From: Peterkaempfera podocarpi
Lineage (GTDB): Bacteria; Actinomycetota; Actinomycetes; Streptomycetales; Streptomycetaceae
DNA length: 64,000 nucleotides
Direction of reading: 5' to 3'
NCBI RefSeq assembly: GCF_042466665.1
Contig: NZ_CP162102.1
Coordinates: 6,076,001-6,140,000, forward strand
Within the stretch, counting starts at the first letter, position 1. Each line of letters opens with the position of its first letter. A program made the position numbers and the translations under genes. The notes beneath the pieces are model-generated. The model was not told where the DNA came from and made no database searches. It saw nothing but the letters and a program-made list of their open reading frames with translations. Shown here in pieces: positions 9,401 through 17,463 of this stretch.

Positions 9401-10182
9401 AGGCGACGCTGGCGGCGCGGCGGCGGGTCCTGGGCGAGGACCACCGCGACACCCTCTCCTCCGCCCACGACCTGGCCGTCACCCTGCACGACCTGGGCCG
9501 GCACGAGGAGGCCCGCGCCATGGCGGAGGCGACGCTGGCGGCGCGGCGGCGGATCCTGGGCGAGGACCACCGCGACACCCTCTCCTCCGCCTACAGCCTG
9601 GCCGTCACCCTGCACGACCTGGGCCGGCACGAGGAGGCCCGCGCCATGGATGAGGCGACGTTGGCGGCGCGGCGGCGGGTCCTGGGCGAGGATCACCGCG
9701 ACACCCTCTCCTCCGCCTACAGCCTGGCCGTCACCCTGCACGACCTGGGCCGGCACGAGGAGGCCCGCGCCATGGATGAGGCGACGTTGGCGGCGCGGCG
9801 GCGGATCCTGGGCGAGGACCACCGCGACACCCTCACCTCCGCCCACAGCCTGGCCATCACCCTGCACGACCTGGGCCGGCACGAGGAGGCCCGCGCCATG
9901 GATGAGGCGACGCTGGCGACGCGGCGGCGGATCCTGGGCGAGGACCACCCCGACACCCTCACCTCCGCCCACAGCCTGGCCATCACCCTGCAGACCCTAG
10001 GCCGGCACGAGAATGCGGCGCAGATGCTCCGAGCCGCCCGAGCTCGTATCCGCAGTACCCACGGTGACGGCCACCCGCTCTTCGCCCCGACCACTCGGGC
10101 CCTCGCAGCGAGCCTCCAGGCCACGGGCCGGACTTTCGAGGCGCAGAAACTGCTGAAGACCCTAAAGGGAAGAGGCAACTGA
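6424..10182 (+). CDS. TIR / NB-ARC / TPR protein (bacterial NLR-like STAND ATPase), copy 2
   Basis: About 1252 residues, a paralogue of the protein at 2569-5592 with the same domain order. The TIR domain (6-135) has FISHAGPD and FTEEEW with the presumed catalytic Glu78/79. The NB-ARC domain has GLGGIGKTQ at 211-219, LIVLDN Walker B, LITSRNPAW and GDLPLAL. The TPR array has sixteen 42-residue units against ten in copy 1. Starts at 6412 (ATG) and 6424 (ATG) are both possible; 6424 has GGGG about six bases upstream. It lies 206 bases after the small gene on the same strand and may be co-transcribed with it. TIR NADase output and TPR-based recognition or assembly are family knowledge; a role in phage defence is inferred. 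Confidence 0.85.
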   Translation: MPENSELIFISHAGPDRQWAEWVAWRLEEAGYAVELDVWHWRTGDDFVKKMNEAQAKASAVLALFSPDYFAAGRFTEEEWTTAVARRDRFLPVVVRPLGAGDLPPILTSRIYKELHGLDETTATAALLEAVRGPDRPSASPTFPGTATIAMPPTGQSAHGTQPRFPASTGLPSVWNVPRRNPHFTGRETVLDQVRNRLQTDRHAAVQALHGLGGIGKTQVALEYAHRFAGQYDLVWWVDAEQAQQIPIRLAELAQRLVVDKPKAGVEYNARNAIGHLRTLDRWLIVLDNAGDPASVLEWLPEGVGHVLITSRNPAWSKEVHSLGLAVFTRVDSVAYLTSRLPTLVPEQADALAEALGDLPLALAQAAGVLGDGTPLQQYRKLLIDDTAGLLALGDTPGYPASLAASVTIATRHLDAHHPNAASLLRLVAFLGPEPIPTIWLGQAHDRLTTTLADPGDLLWPGSAIKSLARYGLARADHQAFQIHRLTQAVLRDRTSPDQIPAVQNDLVSLFVAAAPGDPELPAAWPQWAALTTHLTATLAALGDRAELRPILLDASRYLVRSAQPHAAHELASQLHQRWTGALGEDHPDTWNAAFMQTWALDGLGDSKAALPLVEATLAARRRILGEDHPDTLHSAHDLAVTLHALGRHEEAQPMDEATLAARRRILGEDHPDTLSSAYSLAVTLHALGRHEEARAMAEATLAARRRILGEDHRDTLSSAYSLAATLQTLGRHEEARAMAEATLAARRRILGEDHRDTLSSAHSLAATLQTLGRHEEARAMAEATLEAQRRILGEDHPDTLTSAHGLAVTLHDLGRHKEARPMAEATLAARRRILGEDHRDTLHSAHSLAITLHDLGRHKEARAMAEATLAARRRILGEDHRDTLTSAHSLAVTLHDLGRHEEARAMDEATLAARRRVLGEDHRDTLSSAYSLAVTLHDLGRHEEARAMKEATLAAQRRILGEDHRDTLSSAYSLAVTLHALGRHEEARAMVEATLAARRRVLGEDHRDTLSSAHDLAVTLHDLGRHEEARAMAEATLAARRRILGEDHRDTLSSAYSLAVTLHDLGRHEEARAMDEATLAARRRVLGEDHRDTLSSAYSLAVTLHDLGRHEEARAMDEATLAARRRILGEDHRDTLTSAHSLAITLHDLGRHEEARAMDEATLATRRRILGEDHPDTLTSAHSLAITLQTLGRHENAAQMLRAARARIRSTHGDGHPLFAPTTRALAASLQATGRTFEAQKLLKTLKGRGN
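8170..10060 (+). repeat. 126-bp tandem repeats encoding TPR units, copy 2
   Basis: About fifteen consecutive 126-bp units, several differing by only a few bases. The most variable codons encode the short stretches after ...EDH (PDTL, RDTL), before SAHS/SAYS, and in ARAM followed by A/D/K/V-E. Such a homogeneous array is prone to gain and loss of units by slippage or recombination. Confidence 0.8.
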
Positions 10183-10574
10183 GGGGGGTCGCACGGCGGC
10201 TAGGCCGTTTGGGCAGCATTTTGCGCGGCAAGAGGTCACCCAGCAGCGAGTTGACGCTCATAGCCAACCGTCTCATTTCCCGTCTCATTCAGCTTTGGCC
10301 GCGAGCGTTCATCGCCGTTCACGACACTCATCCGCGGCCAGTCAGCATGGGCACCATGGCCCACTGGCCAGGTCGGAGATGACGCCTACTCGGGCTCGGG
10401 ACAGACCTTGAAAGCGTGGGCGGGCGGCGTGCAGTGATCAGTCAAGATCTGGACGATGGGTGGACGGCGCACCTGCACCGTGCGCCATTGGCAGCTTCCT
10501 AGCCTGCTCACAAGGGGGCAGCTCGTGGCTACGTGATCGGACTGTAAAGCTGCAGATCAAGCGGAATTCCTGCT
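10183..10574. other. Intergenic region between convergent NLR genes
   Basis: No supported gene. It contains a direct repeat CGTCTCATT at 10269-10277 and 10281-10289 (12-base period), similar in layout to the paired 9-mers near the integration scars at 16.2, 28.5 and 30.7 kb. Confidence 0.4.
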
Positions 10575-12821
10575 TCACTCTTGCGCGTCGTTGAGCGCCT
10601 TCCGTGCGCTGGCCAGGTTGGCGAGCACTGCCTGTGTGCTCGGGTGGGTGTTGCCGAGAACCTGCTCGTACTGGGTGAGGGTGGTCTCAAGGAGGGGGAT
10701 GGCGCGGGCGAGGTCCCCCACTGACCGGTAGGCGCCGGCGAGGTTGCCGCGGCTGGTCAGGGTGTCGGGGTGGGTGTCGCCCAGGACCTCCTCGCACTGG
10801 GTGAGGGTGGTTTCGTACAGGGGGACGGCGCGGTCCAGGTCCCCCGCCGCGTAATAGGCGGAGGCGAGGTTGCCGCGGCTGGTCAGGGTGGAAGGGTGGA
10901 TGTCGCCCAGGACCTCCTCGCGTTGGGTGAGGGTGGTTTCGTACAGGGGGATGGCGCGGGTGAGGTCCCCGGCGTCCTGGTAGGCGCCGGCGAGGTTGCC
11001 GCGGCTGATCAGGGTGTCGGGGTGGGTGTCGCCCAGAACCTCCTCGCACTGGGTGAGGGTGGTCTCCAGGAGGGGGATGGCGCGGGTGAGGTCTCCCGCT
11101 GCCCGGTAGGCGTGGGCGAGGTTGTTGCGGCTGGTCAGGGTGTCGGGGTGGGTGTCGCCCAGGACCTCCTCGCACTGGGTGAGGGTGGTCTCAAGGAGGG
11201 GGATGGCGCGGGCGAGGTCTCCCGCTGCCCGGTAGGCGCCGGCGAGGTTGCCGCGGCTGGTCAGGGTGTCGGGGTGGGTGTCGCCCAGAACCTGTTCGAA
11301 TTGGGTGAGGGTGGTTTCCAGGAGGGGGATGGCGCGGGTGAGGTCTCCCGCCACCTGGTAGGCGATGCCGAGGTTGTTGCGGCTGGTCAGGGTGTCGGGG
11401 TGGGTGTCGCCCAGAACCTGTTCGCGCTGGGTGAGAACAGCTTTGCGGAGGGGGAGAGCGCGGGAGTCGTGTCCCCGTCGGTAGAGGTACTGGGCAGCGG
11501 TGTTGTACAGGTCGACGGCTGCATCGTCGCGGTGGCCGTCTGGTGTGGTGGTGGCGAGGGCGATGAGGTGGGGCATCAGCGCGTCCCATGCGGGGGTAGG
11601 TTTAGTGGTTGGTGCCGGTTGACCTGTCAGCGTGTTCACGAGTGCTTGCTCGGCTTCGCGGCGTCCTGTCGGCGGCTGGACATCTCCCGCGGTTGCGGTG
11701 TGGCGGAGGACCGTTTGGACGAGGCGGTGGACGCTGATGCTGGTGCCGTCGGGGGCGATGCTGATCACGCTGTAGGCGCGGAGGTCGCCGAGGGCTTCGG
11801 CGAGGTCGTCCTCGTCGGTGTTGGGGGTGTGGAGCAGGGTGAGGGGGATGTTGTCGGGGGCGAGCCAGGCGAGGGTGTGCAGGAGGGTGACGGCGAGTGG
11901 GTTGCGTGTGGTGAGGGCCTGGAGGGTGTGGGTCCAGATGCGGGCGATGGTGCGTTCGGCGTCGATTCCGTCGGCGGCCTTGTCCAGTTTGGTGGCCAGG
12001 CGTCGGCGGTAGTCGTCGATGGAGATGGTGAGGTTCTGGTGCAGGTAGGCGCCTGCCTGCTCCAGTGCCAGCGGCAGGTGACCGAGGTCAGCGGCGAGCG
12101 CGCGGGCGTCCTGAAGCTGGCGTGCGGTGGGGGTGGCGTCGCCCAGGGCGTGGGTGCACAGGAGTGCTGCGGCCTCGTCTGGGGGCAGGGTTCCCAGGGC
12201 GCGGGTGGGGGTGGTGCGGGGCCATCCTGTGGCGCGGCGGCTGGTGGCGAGGTGGTGGCCGCCGTTGAGGGCGCCGGTGTAGGGGGCGAGGTCGCGGAGG
12301 TCTTCGACATTGTCGAAGACCAGCAGCCAGCCGGGGTGCCACTGCAGCCAGGTGAGCGCCCACGCGGCCCGTTCCTGCTCGGACGCCCGTCCCGCCCAGG
12401 ACGGGAACATGCGCAGGGCCAGGCTGGCGAGGGACTGTTCGATGCGGGCGGGGGAGTCGGCGGTGATCCACCAGGTGAGGGTGTAGTCGGAGCGGTGGCG
12501 GTGGGCGTAGTGCAGGGCCAGGGTGCTCTTGCCGACCCCGCCGAGCCCGTGGACCGCCGGTGCCTGCGTGATCGCCGTCTCGCCGTCCGAGGGCAGCGTG
12601 CCGTCCAGCCAGGCCAGTTCGTCCTCACGGCCGAGGCACAGGCCGAGCGGTGGCAGGTTGCTGATCCCGGGCGGTGCTTGGATGTCCCGGGCGGCGTTCA
12701 GCACTTCGGCAGGCAGCTCGATGACGTCGCCGCTGTGGGCGGTGGTGATGGTGTGGGCGGCGATCGACCGAGGACCGGAGGCTTCGATGCGCGTTTCCCG
12801 GGTCGGCGGGTCGTTGGTCAT
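10575..12821 (-). CDS. NB-ARC / TPR STAND protein without TIR domain
   Basis: A 748-residue protein. The N-terminus carries the motif ASGPRSIAAHTITTAHSGD (about residues 14-32). It is followed by an NB-ARC ATPase: GLGGVGKSTLA P-loop, WLLVFDNVED Walker B, LATSRRATGW, LGHLPLAL. The C-terminal third has seven TPR units of the VLGDTHPDTLTSRGNLAGAY type. There is no effector domain in the chain itself. The ATG at 12821 overlaps the stop of the upstream gene in an ATGA, so the two are translationally coupled. The partner ends with almost the same motif (ASGTRAIAAHTITTA), suggesting the pair associate or share a ligand. The effector may therefore be the small partner rather than a fused domain; this is inference. 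Confidence 0.8.
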   Translation of the reverse strand: MTNDPPTRETRIEASGPRSIAAHTITTAHSGDVIELPAEVLNAARDIQAPPGISNLPPLGLCLGREDELAWLDGTLPSDGETAITQAPAVHGLGGVGKSTLALHYAHRHRSDYTLTWWITADSPARIEQSLASLALRMFPSWAGRASEQERAAWALTWLQWHPGWLLVFDNVEDLRDLAPYTGALNGGHHLATSRRATGWPRTTPTRALGTLPPDEAAALLCTHALGDATPTARQLQDARALAADLGHLPLALEQAGAYLHQNLTISIDDYRRRLATKLDKAADGIDAERTIARIWTHTLQALTTRNPLAVTLLHTLAWLAPDNIPLTLLHTPNTDEDDLAEALGDLRAYSVISIAPDGTSISVHRLVQTVLRHTATAGDVQPPTGRREAEQALVNTLTGQPAPTTKPTPAWDALMPHLIALATTTPDGHRDDAAVDLYNTAAQYLYRRGHDSRALPLRKAVLTQREQVLGDTHPDTLTSRNNLGIAYQVAGDLTRAIPLLETTLTQFEQVLGDTHPDTLTSRGNLAGAYRAAGDLARAIPLLETTLTQCEEVLGDTHPDTLTSRNNLAHAYRAAGDLTRAIPLLETTLTQCEEVLGDTHPDTLISRGNLAGAYQDAGDLTRAIPLYETTLTQREEVLGDIHPSTLTSRGNLASAYYAAGDLDRAVPLYETTLTQCEEVLGDTHPDTLTSRGNLAGAYRSVGDLARAIPLLETTLTQYEQVLGNTHPSTQAVLANLASARKALNDAQE

Positions 12822-13237
12822 GTGCCGATCTGGGTGTTGTCGCCGGTGATGGCGGTGGTGATGGTGTGGGCGGCGATGGCGCGGGTGCCGGAGGCGGTGA
12901 TCGCCACTGTTGCGGTCGGCTCAGGTAGCAGGCCGGCCAGCTCGGCCCGCAGCTCGGCGTCGTCGCGCAGGGCCCGCTTGATCTGCTGTCGCAGCGCCGC
13001 GGCGGCGTCGGTGTCGCCGGTGTCCTCGGCGGCGTCCTGCACCGCGCCTTCCAACGCGGCCTGTCCGTCCTCACCGCGGCGGCGCCAGACGGTATGCAGG
13101 ATGCGGCGGCCCAGGTTGGCGGTGGCGTCGACCGCGGCGTCCTCCGCACGCGTGAGCACCGCGCCTCCATAGGCTCCCAGCGCCGCCGTCAGATACGGGC
13201 CGGCCTGCTCCACCAGCTCCACGATCTCCGTACTCAC
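12818..13237 (-). CDS. Small partner protein of the NB-ARC/TPR gene, with shared C-terminal motif
   Basis: 139 residues from a GTG at 13237. Residues 1-55 (QAGPYLTAALGAYGGAVLTR, then a helical DATANLGRRIL) contain a Gly/Ala-rich helix that could insert in a membrane. The middle is Ala/Asp-rich and helical. The end is ITASGTRAIAAHTITTAITGD, a short beta-like motif repeated at the N-terminus of the next protein. The stop overlaps the ATG of that gene by four bases. I do not recognise the family by name. Given its lack of enzymatic motifs and its obligate pairing with a STAND ATPase, a membrane-perturbing effector or an adaptor are both plausible. Confidence 0.7.
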   Translation of the reverse strand: MSTEIVELVEQAGPYLTAALGAYGGAVLTRAEDAAVDATANLGRRILHTVWRRRGEDGQAALEGAVQDAAEDTGDTDAAAALRQQIKRALRDDAELRAELAGLLPEPTATVAITASGTRAIAAHTITTAITGDNTQIGT

Positions 13238-13463
13238 CCTGACCCCCTAAGCGCGTGCGGCGTCAACTCCCAGGACGCAGCGTAGAGATACCACCAGGGC
13301 CGGTCAGGAGAATCGGGCAAAGCCGCGACCCGGCGCGTGCGGGGCAGGCGCGGGACGCCAGATCCCCGCAGCCGAATCGCTACTGGCCAGCCCGGGCGCG
13401 GCGCGCGGTCTGTAAATCTGCTCCCGCTTTTCATGCGTTTGTCGCGAGCCCGCGGTGCGGGTG

Positions 13464-13591
13464 CTGACGGCAAAGACTGACGGCAACAGCGGTGCACTGA
13501 TGGCGATCTCGGTGGTGTCAGGTGGACCGCTTCAGGCTGCGATTGGGCTCGCACAGCAGCGTGCACGTGCCTGGGGGCGAACTTACAAAGC
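13464..13591 (+). repeat. Partial att-like site (a): paired TGACGGCA repeats plus truncated core
   Basis: CTGACGGCAA occurs at 13464 and 13477 (13-base period), and 117 bases downstream is GGGCGAACTTACAAAGC (13575-13591). The same layout and spacing occur at 15964-16090, where the core continues into a full tRNA 3' half. Here it breaks off after ...AAAGC. The rest of 13238-13760 shows no gene. Confidence 0.5.
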
Positions 13592-13760
13592 GCTGGCCAG
13601 CCTTAGGTGCGCAGATCCGCCTCCCATTCGCGGCAGTGTGGTGACGGTGTGATGCCTACGCTGGGGATTGTCCCGTTGAAGAGCATCGGGTGAGGAATCA
13701 CATGCGTGGATGCCGCCGACTGATCGATGCTCGTCCTCACGTCAGGCCAAGTGTCGGGAT

Positions 13761-15779
13761 TTAGGCGGTGACCGCGATCTCGCTAGGTTCCGGCCGACGG
13801 GTCGGGCGGCGCTCCAGATGGGCGATGACTCCAGTGTAGAAGCGGTCCACGGCGTCATCGACACTGCGGATGAAACCCGACTCGGCGTTACCGCGGGTGC
13901 TGCCCATGCCCTTGAAAAGGGAGAGGCGGAAGCCGATGACCTGGGCGCCGTCCTTCGGAAGAACGTCGGCTGGTTCGGGGCGCAGCCGCTCCAGTGTGCC
14001 GCGCGGACCCACCCCTTGGCCCTGGACGAGGGCCTCGATGTGCAGGTCGGCAGGGGCTTCGGAGAGCTGACGGATCAGGCGCTTGGCCCAGCTCAGGGGA
14101 TAGCCCTGTTCCGGCGCGGGCATGTCGATGGACGTGCGCAGCTTGCCGGTGCGCAGGTCGGCGACGACGGCCAGGATGCCTGGCGTGCCGTCGATGCGGA
14201 CCTCAGCCTCCAGGCGGCCATCCGCACAGAGACGGTCGGCGAGGGCAGCGTGGCGGGCGTGGGGATCGGTGCTGCGCCTGGCGCGCTGCACAGGCAGGAC
14301 CTTCTGCCCCAGTTCACCGCCGAGCCGCAGGCACACCTGGCGAACGAGTCGTTCCCAGCTCTCGACTACCTCCACCGCACGCTGATCGCCTCGGCACAGC
14401 GTTTCCTCATCGATCCCCCTGCGCACAGGCACCCAGGCGGGGCCCATGTTCTGGAAGCCATGGCAGCCGGAGTTCTCGTGCTGGAGGTAGTGCAGGAGTT
14501 CCTGGAGGAGCCATGCGTGGGCGGCGTTGCCGACGCCCTCGTGTCGGATCAGCATCTGTGCCTGATGCGTGACCTCTGCCCAGGACAGGTGCCACAGCGT
14601 GGCTTTGTGCTTGCGCCGCCCGTCGGTCTTGACGTCCACGAGCGGCCTGCCTGGCAGCGCAACGTCGTTGGAGAGGGTGATGACGGCCTCGTAGCCGCGC
14701 CGGGCGGCGATATCCATGTAGTCCTGCACCTGTTCGGCCCTGAGCGCATTGCCGTTGGTTTTGGTCTCCATCAAGGCGGTCCACAACTTGCCGGCACGCT
14801 CGATGCGGATCACTCCGTCAGGGCGCTTGGGTGTATCCCCGTGCGGCAGCGAGACCTCAGTGAATGTGTCCATCCGACCTGCGGGAGCGCCGAACGCGGC
14901 GGTGAGCCTGCGACCGAACTCCGGAACCTGGGCCATCACCGAAAGCAGGACGGACGTAGCCCGCGTCTCCCGGTCCCGGTCGCTCTTGAGGGACGAGACG
15001 GGAAATAGCCGAGCCTGCCGCCACCCGTCATTTTCGGCAAGCGACTTCCTTGCTATGTTCGGAAGGGTGACCTTCTTCTTGGCGGTGCGTGGACGCCGTG
15101 TTGCGCCAGCAGCAGCCTCAGGTGCCGTCGACTGTGCTGGCACGGTGACCGGGTGCGCCGCAACAGGTGCTTCGGGAACGGTCACCGAAGCAGTGTCGGA
15201 ACCCTCAACTGTCTCTGCGACCTCTTCCTCTGGGGCGTCGTCGACAACGATCCCGAAGTCTGTCGCCAGCCCCGCCAACCCGGTCTCGTACCCCTGACCG
15301 ACAGCCCGGAACTTCCACTCCCCGCCCCGCCGATACAGCTCGCCGAAGATGAAAGCACTTTCGACACTCGCATCGTTGATGGAGAATCCGAGCAGGGTCT
15401 CCCCAGCACGGTCGGCGAGCGTCATTCGCAGATCATCCAGATCCCCGAATCGCGCGCCAACGTCCCGGCTGGCCGCAAGGACGACACGCTCCACGCCCGA
15501 CGTCATCGCAGTCAGATCGAGGCTGATTCGGTCCTCACTGCCGTTGGCCGTCGGTGTCTTGCCCAGCAACTGCACAGTGCCATCAGCAGCAGCGGGGTTG
15601 TTGTAGAAGATAAAGTCCGCATCGCTGCGTACTTTGCCCTCCGCATCCAAGAGCAGCACGGACACGTCAGCGTCCCCGTCTCCAGCGGCACTGCACCAGC
15701 CCAGGCTCAGTACCACGGACCCAACGTCCTCACTCAGAGAGGCCAGCCCGACGTTCGCGCCCTTGACCATCTCCAGCAT
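13761..15779 (-). CDS. TerD-domain protein fused to a PD-(D/E)XK nuclease-like domain
   Basis: About 672 residues. Residues 1-185 match the TerD fold of tellurite/stress-response proteins (MVKGANVGL start, DADFIFYNNP, FGELYRRGGEWKFRAVGQGY). A Pro/Ala/Thr-rich linker (about 190-235) follows. The C-terminal part has PDGVI (Asp321), LMETK (Glu338 and Lys340) and Gln350 in RAEQVQDY, the spacing of a PD-(D/E)XK nuclease active site. ATG 15779 is chosen for the GGGGGG a few bases upstream and because the TerD domain begins there. TerD proteins bind calcium and take part in stress and possibly phage-related systems (family knowledge); a fused nuclease points to DNA targeting. It stands alone between two att-like structures (13.5 and 16.0 kb), so it may be the cargo of a small integrated element. 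Confidence 0.75.
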   Translation of the reverse strand: MLEMVKGANVGLASLSEDVGSVVLSLGWCSAAGDGDADVSVLLLDAEGKVRSDADFIFYNNPAAADGTVQLLGKTPTANGSEDRISLDLTAMTSGVERVVLAASRDVGARFGDLDDLRMTLADRAGETLLGFSINDASVESAFIFGELYRRGGEWKFRAVGQGYETGLAGLATDFGIVVDDAPEEEVAETVEGSDTASVTVPEAPVAAHPVTVPAQSTAPEAAAGATRRPRTAKKKVTLPNIARKSLAENDGWRQARLFPVSSLKSDRDRETRATSVLLSVMAQVPEFGRRLTAAFGAPAGRMDTFTEVSLPHGDTPKRPDGVIRIERAGKLWTALMETKTNGNALRAEQVQDYMDIAARRGYEAVITLSNDVALPGRPLVDVKTDGRRKHKATLWHLSWAEVTHQAQMLIRHEGVGNAAHAWLLQELLHYLQHENSGCHGFQNMGPAWVPVRRGIDEETLCRGDQRAVEVVESWERLVRQVCLRLGGELGQKVLPVQRARRSTDPHARHAALADRLCADGRLEAEVRIDGTPGILAVVADLRTGKLRTSIDMPAPEQGYPLSWAKRLIRQLSEAPADLHIEALVQGQGVGPRGTLERLRPEPADVLPKDGAQVIGFRLSLFKGMGSTRGNAESGFIRSVDDAVDRFYTGVIAHLERRPTRRPEPSEIAVTA

Positions 15780-15963
15780 GGAGCCCCCCAGCCACGTGAC
15801 TATGCCGAGCTGCGCCCGGCAGGTCGGCGCATCGAAAATCCTCGCATGCGTGACTTGAACCCTAGCGCCTGAGGCACACGTCGTGACGGTCAATGTAGCG
15901 AGCGGTCACCGTGGGCCACGGTTCAGCGGTTGCCGCCACCGCCCCATGACACTGCGGCACGCG

Positions 15964-16200
15964 TTGACGGCAGGGGCTGACGGCAACGGAGTCAGACGCA
16001 GGGGTACTTCGCCGGTAACGGGTGGACGGCCCATCCCGTTGCTCGGTCGGGTCGGCAGCGCACATGCCCCTGTGGGCGAACTTACAAAGCAGGGGTCGGC
16101 GGTTCGAAACCGTCTGCGCCCACCCTCTGAACTGCGGTTTTGCCATGCATGGGTCCGGGTTGGCCTGTTTTCCATGGCAAATGGGAACGCGATGGGAACG
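15964..16200 (+). repeat. Att-like site (b): arm repeats flanking a tRNA 3'-half core
   Basis: TGACGGCA occurs twice at 15964-15986 (13-base period). The core at 16081-16125 begins CTTACAAAGC and contains GGTTCGAAACC (T-loop arm) and TGCGCCCACC (acceptor end). ATGGGAACG follows at 16181 and 16192 (11-base period). No matching 5' tRNA half precedes it, so it is not a functional tRNA gene. The core is identical over 45 bp to 30893-30937. Confidence 0.65.
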
Positions 16201-16405
16201 AAAACTGACGTTCCGTCAGTGCGTGTGCGTAAGTTCTGGAGCTTCGACTGGTGGGTGAGGCGGTCGACGGCGGAAGTCAGCGCGAGTGCGGTGAACAAGG
16301 TGAATGGCTGCCCAGTGGCGTCGGCCAGGGCTGTCCCGGCGAGCGAGCCAGCGCCGGCGCCTCCCGCCTGTACGGACGAGGTTTCGGGCAGGGGCAGGGT
16401 CGGCT

Positions 16406-16579
16406 GTGGTGGTTGATGCTCCCGACAGACTGGTAGTGGATTACTACATCGACGCGCCGGCCGGTTGGGTCGATGATCACCGCCCCCGGTTGGAGCGGGT
16501 GCGAGACGCCTGGCCGAGCGAGGTGATCGAAACCTCGCCCATGACCTACGAGTGGAGCCCACATCGCAGGAAATCCTGA
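16406..16579 (+). CDS. Small hypothetical protein, possibly a 3' remnant
   Basis: 57 residues from a GTG at 16406 with AGGG about seven bases upstream. The chain (DYYIDAPAGWVDDHRPRLER, then ETSPMTYEWSPHRR) has the composition of a real protein and ends convergently with the next gene. No family is recognised. It may be the C-terminal remainder of a larger protein cut by an integration event just upstream. Confidence 0.4.
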   Translation: MVVDAPDRLVVDYYIDAPAGWVDDHRPRLERVRDAWPSEVIETSPMTYEWSPHRRKS

Positions 16580-16591
16580 GCACACCGCGCA

Positions 16592-16924
16592 CTACGGAGC
16601 GTCCTCTGACGCCAGCACGGCCAGTTCGCGCAGTTGCTCGTAGTACCGGACTTCCTGCGCCTCGGTGAGTAGCGGCAACACCCTGTCGAGGTCCGCGATG
16701 CAGTCGCACAGGATCTGACGGCGACCCTCGTCAAGGGAACCCCGATTGCCCAGCCAGGTCGAGACGTAGCCGGCGATATACGTGTCCAGCAGCACGACGT
16801 CGACCCCTGCCAGTTCTTCTCCGCGCAGCCTGGCGGGAAAGTCCGCGCGCATGTGTTCCTTCCACAAGCGGGCCACAGCCTGCTCCTGCTTGTTTTTTCC
16901 AATCCCGCGAACCATGGTGGCCAT
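16592..16924 (-). CDS. Hypothetical protein, about 110 residues
   Basis: Soluble, mostly helical protein. The core runs VARLWKEHMRADFPARLRG, then VDVVLLDTYIAGYVSTWLG and DLDRVLPLLTEAQEVRYYEQ. ATG codons at 16924 and 16915 are both possible and neither has a strong ribosome binding site. I do not recognise a function. It lies in the integration-scar region with no obvious operon partner. Confidence 0.6.
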   Translation of the reverse strand: MATMVRGIGKNKQEQAVARLWKEHMRADFPARLRGEELAGVDVVLLDTYIAGYVSTWLGNRGSLDEGRRQILCDCIADLDRVLPLLTEAQEVRYYEQLRELAVLASEDAP

Positions 16925-17463
16925 GGTGACAGTCCGAGTGACTGACTGCGCTACAACGGCCCCGAACCCAGACGGACAACCACGGACTCCCGGGGACGGT
17001 CCTCTCAGGTCACAGGCGGTTCGGGTGCAGGTCGCACGACCACCAAGGTTGCTTCGGGACGAAGAGGCCAAATCGGCTGTTTGCGGTGGAGGGGGGCGGT
17101 GCTCTGGCATGGACTACAGTCCCGAGGCGAACCCGGGGACCTTTCAGATCCCGCCCCCCTTGGACCGCGGACCCGAAGGTTCTCTGACCGGCCTCAGCAG
17201 CGCGTTCAACCCTAGTGCCTTCATCTGACATTCACGCCGACATCAACGATCCCAGACTGCGACGGACCCCAGCAGGTGATCGCGCCCGGTCCACCGCGTG
17301 CCGTGGCATCGTCTATGCGGGGCCGTCTCTGGGCCGTATGAGGTTAGCCAACGCCGACCAACGACGACAGACGCCCACGGCATCTGAGCTGGTCAGAGCC
17401 GTGGGCGTCTTCTGCGTTTCAGGTCAGCGAGGCGGCGGGTCAGTAGACCGAGTTGGGATGCGA

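Noticed and set aside
8242..9972. Long open frame antisense to copy 2 of the TPR array
   Set aside because: Same cause; the repeats keep all frames open.
13710..15008. Plus-strand frame opposite the TerD-nuclease gene
   Set aside because: No family resemblance; the minus strand has clear domains.
16074..16125. Possible functional tRNA gene
   Set aside because: The 5' half (acceptor, D arm, anticodon 5' stem) is missing at this and the other three copies; only the 3' half is present.
15862..16146. ORF on the minus strand across the tRNA-like core
   Set aside because: Its peptide (GWAQTVSNRRPLLCK) is the translated complement of the tRNA 3' half, seen again at the other copies; it is not a gene.
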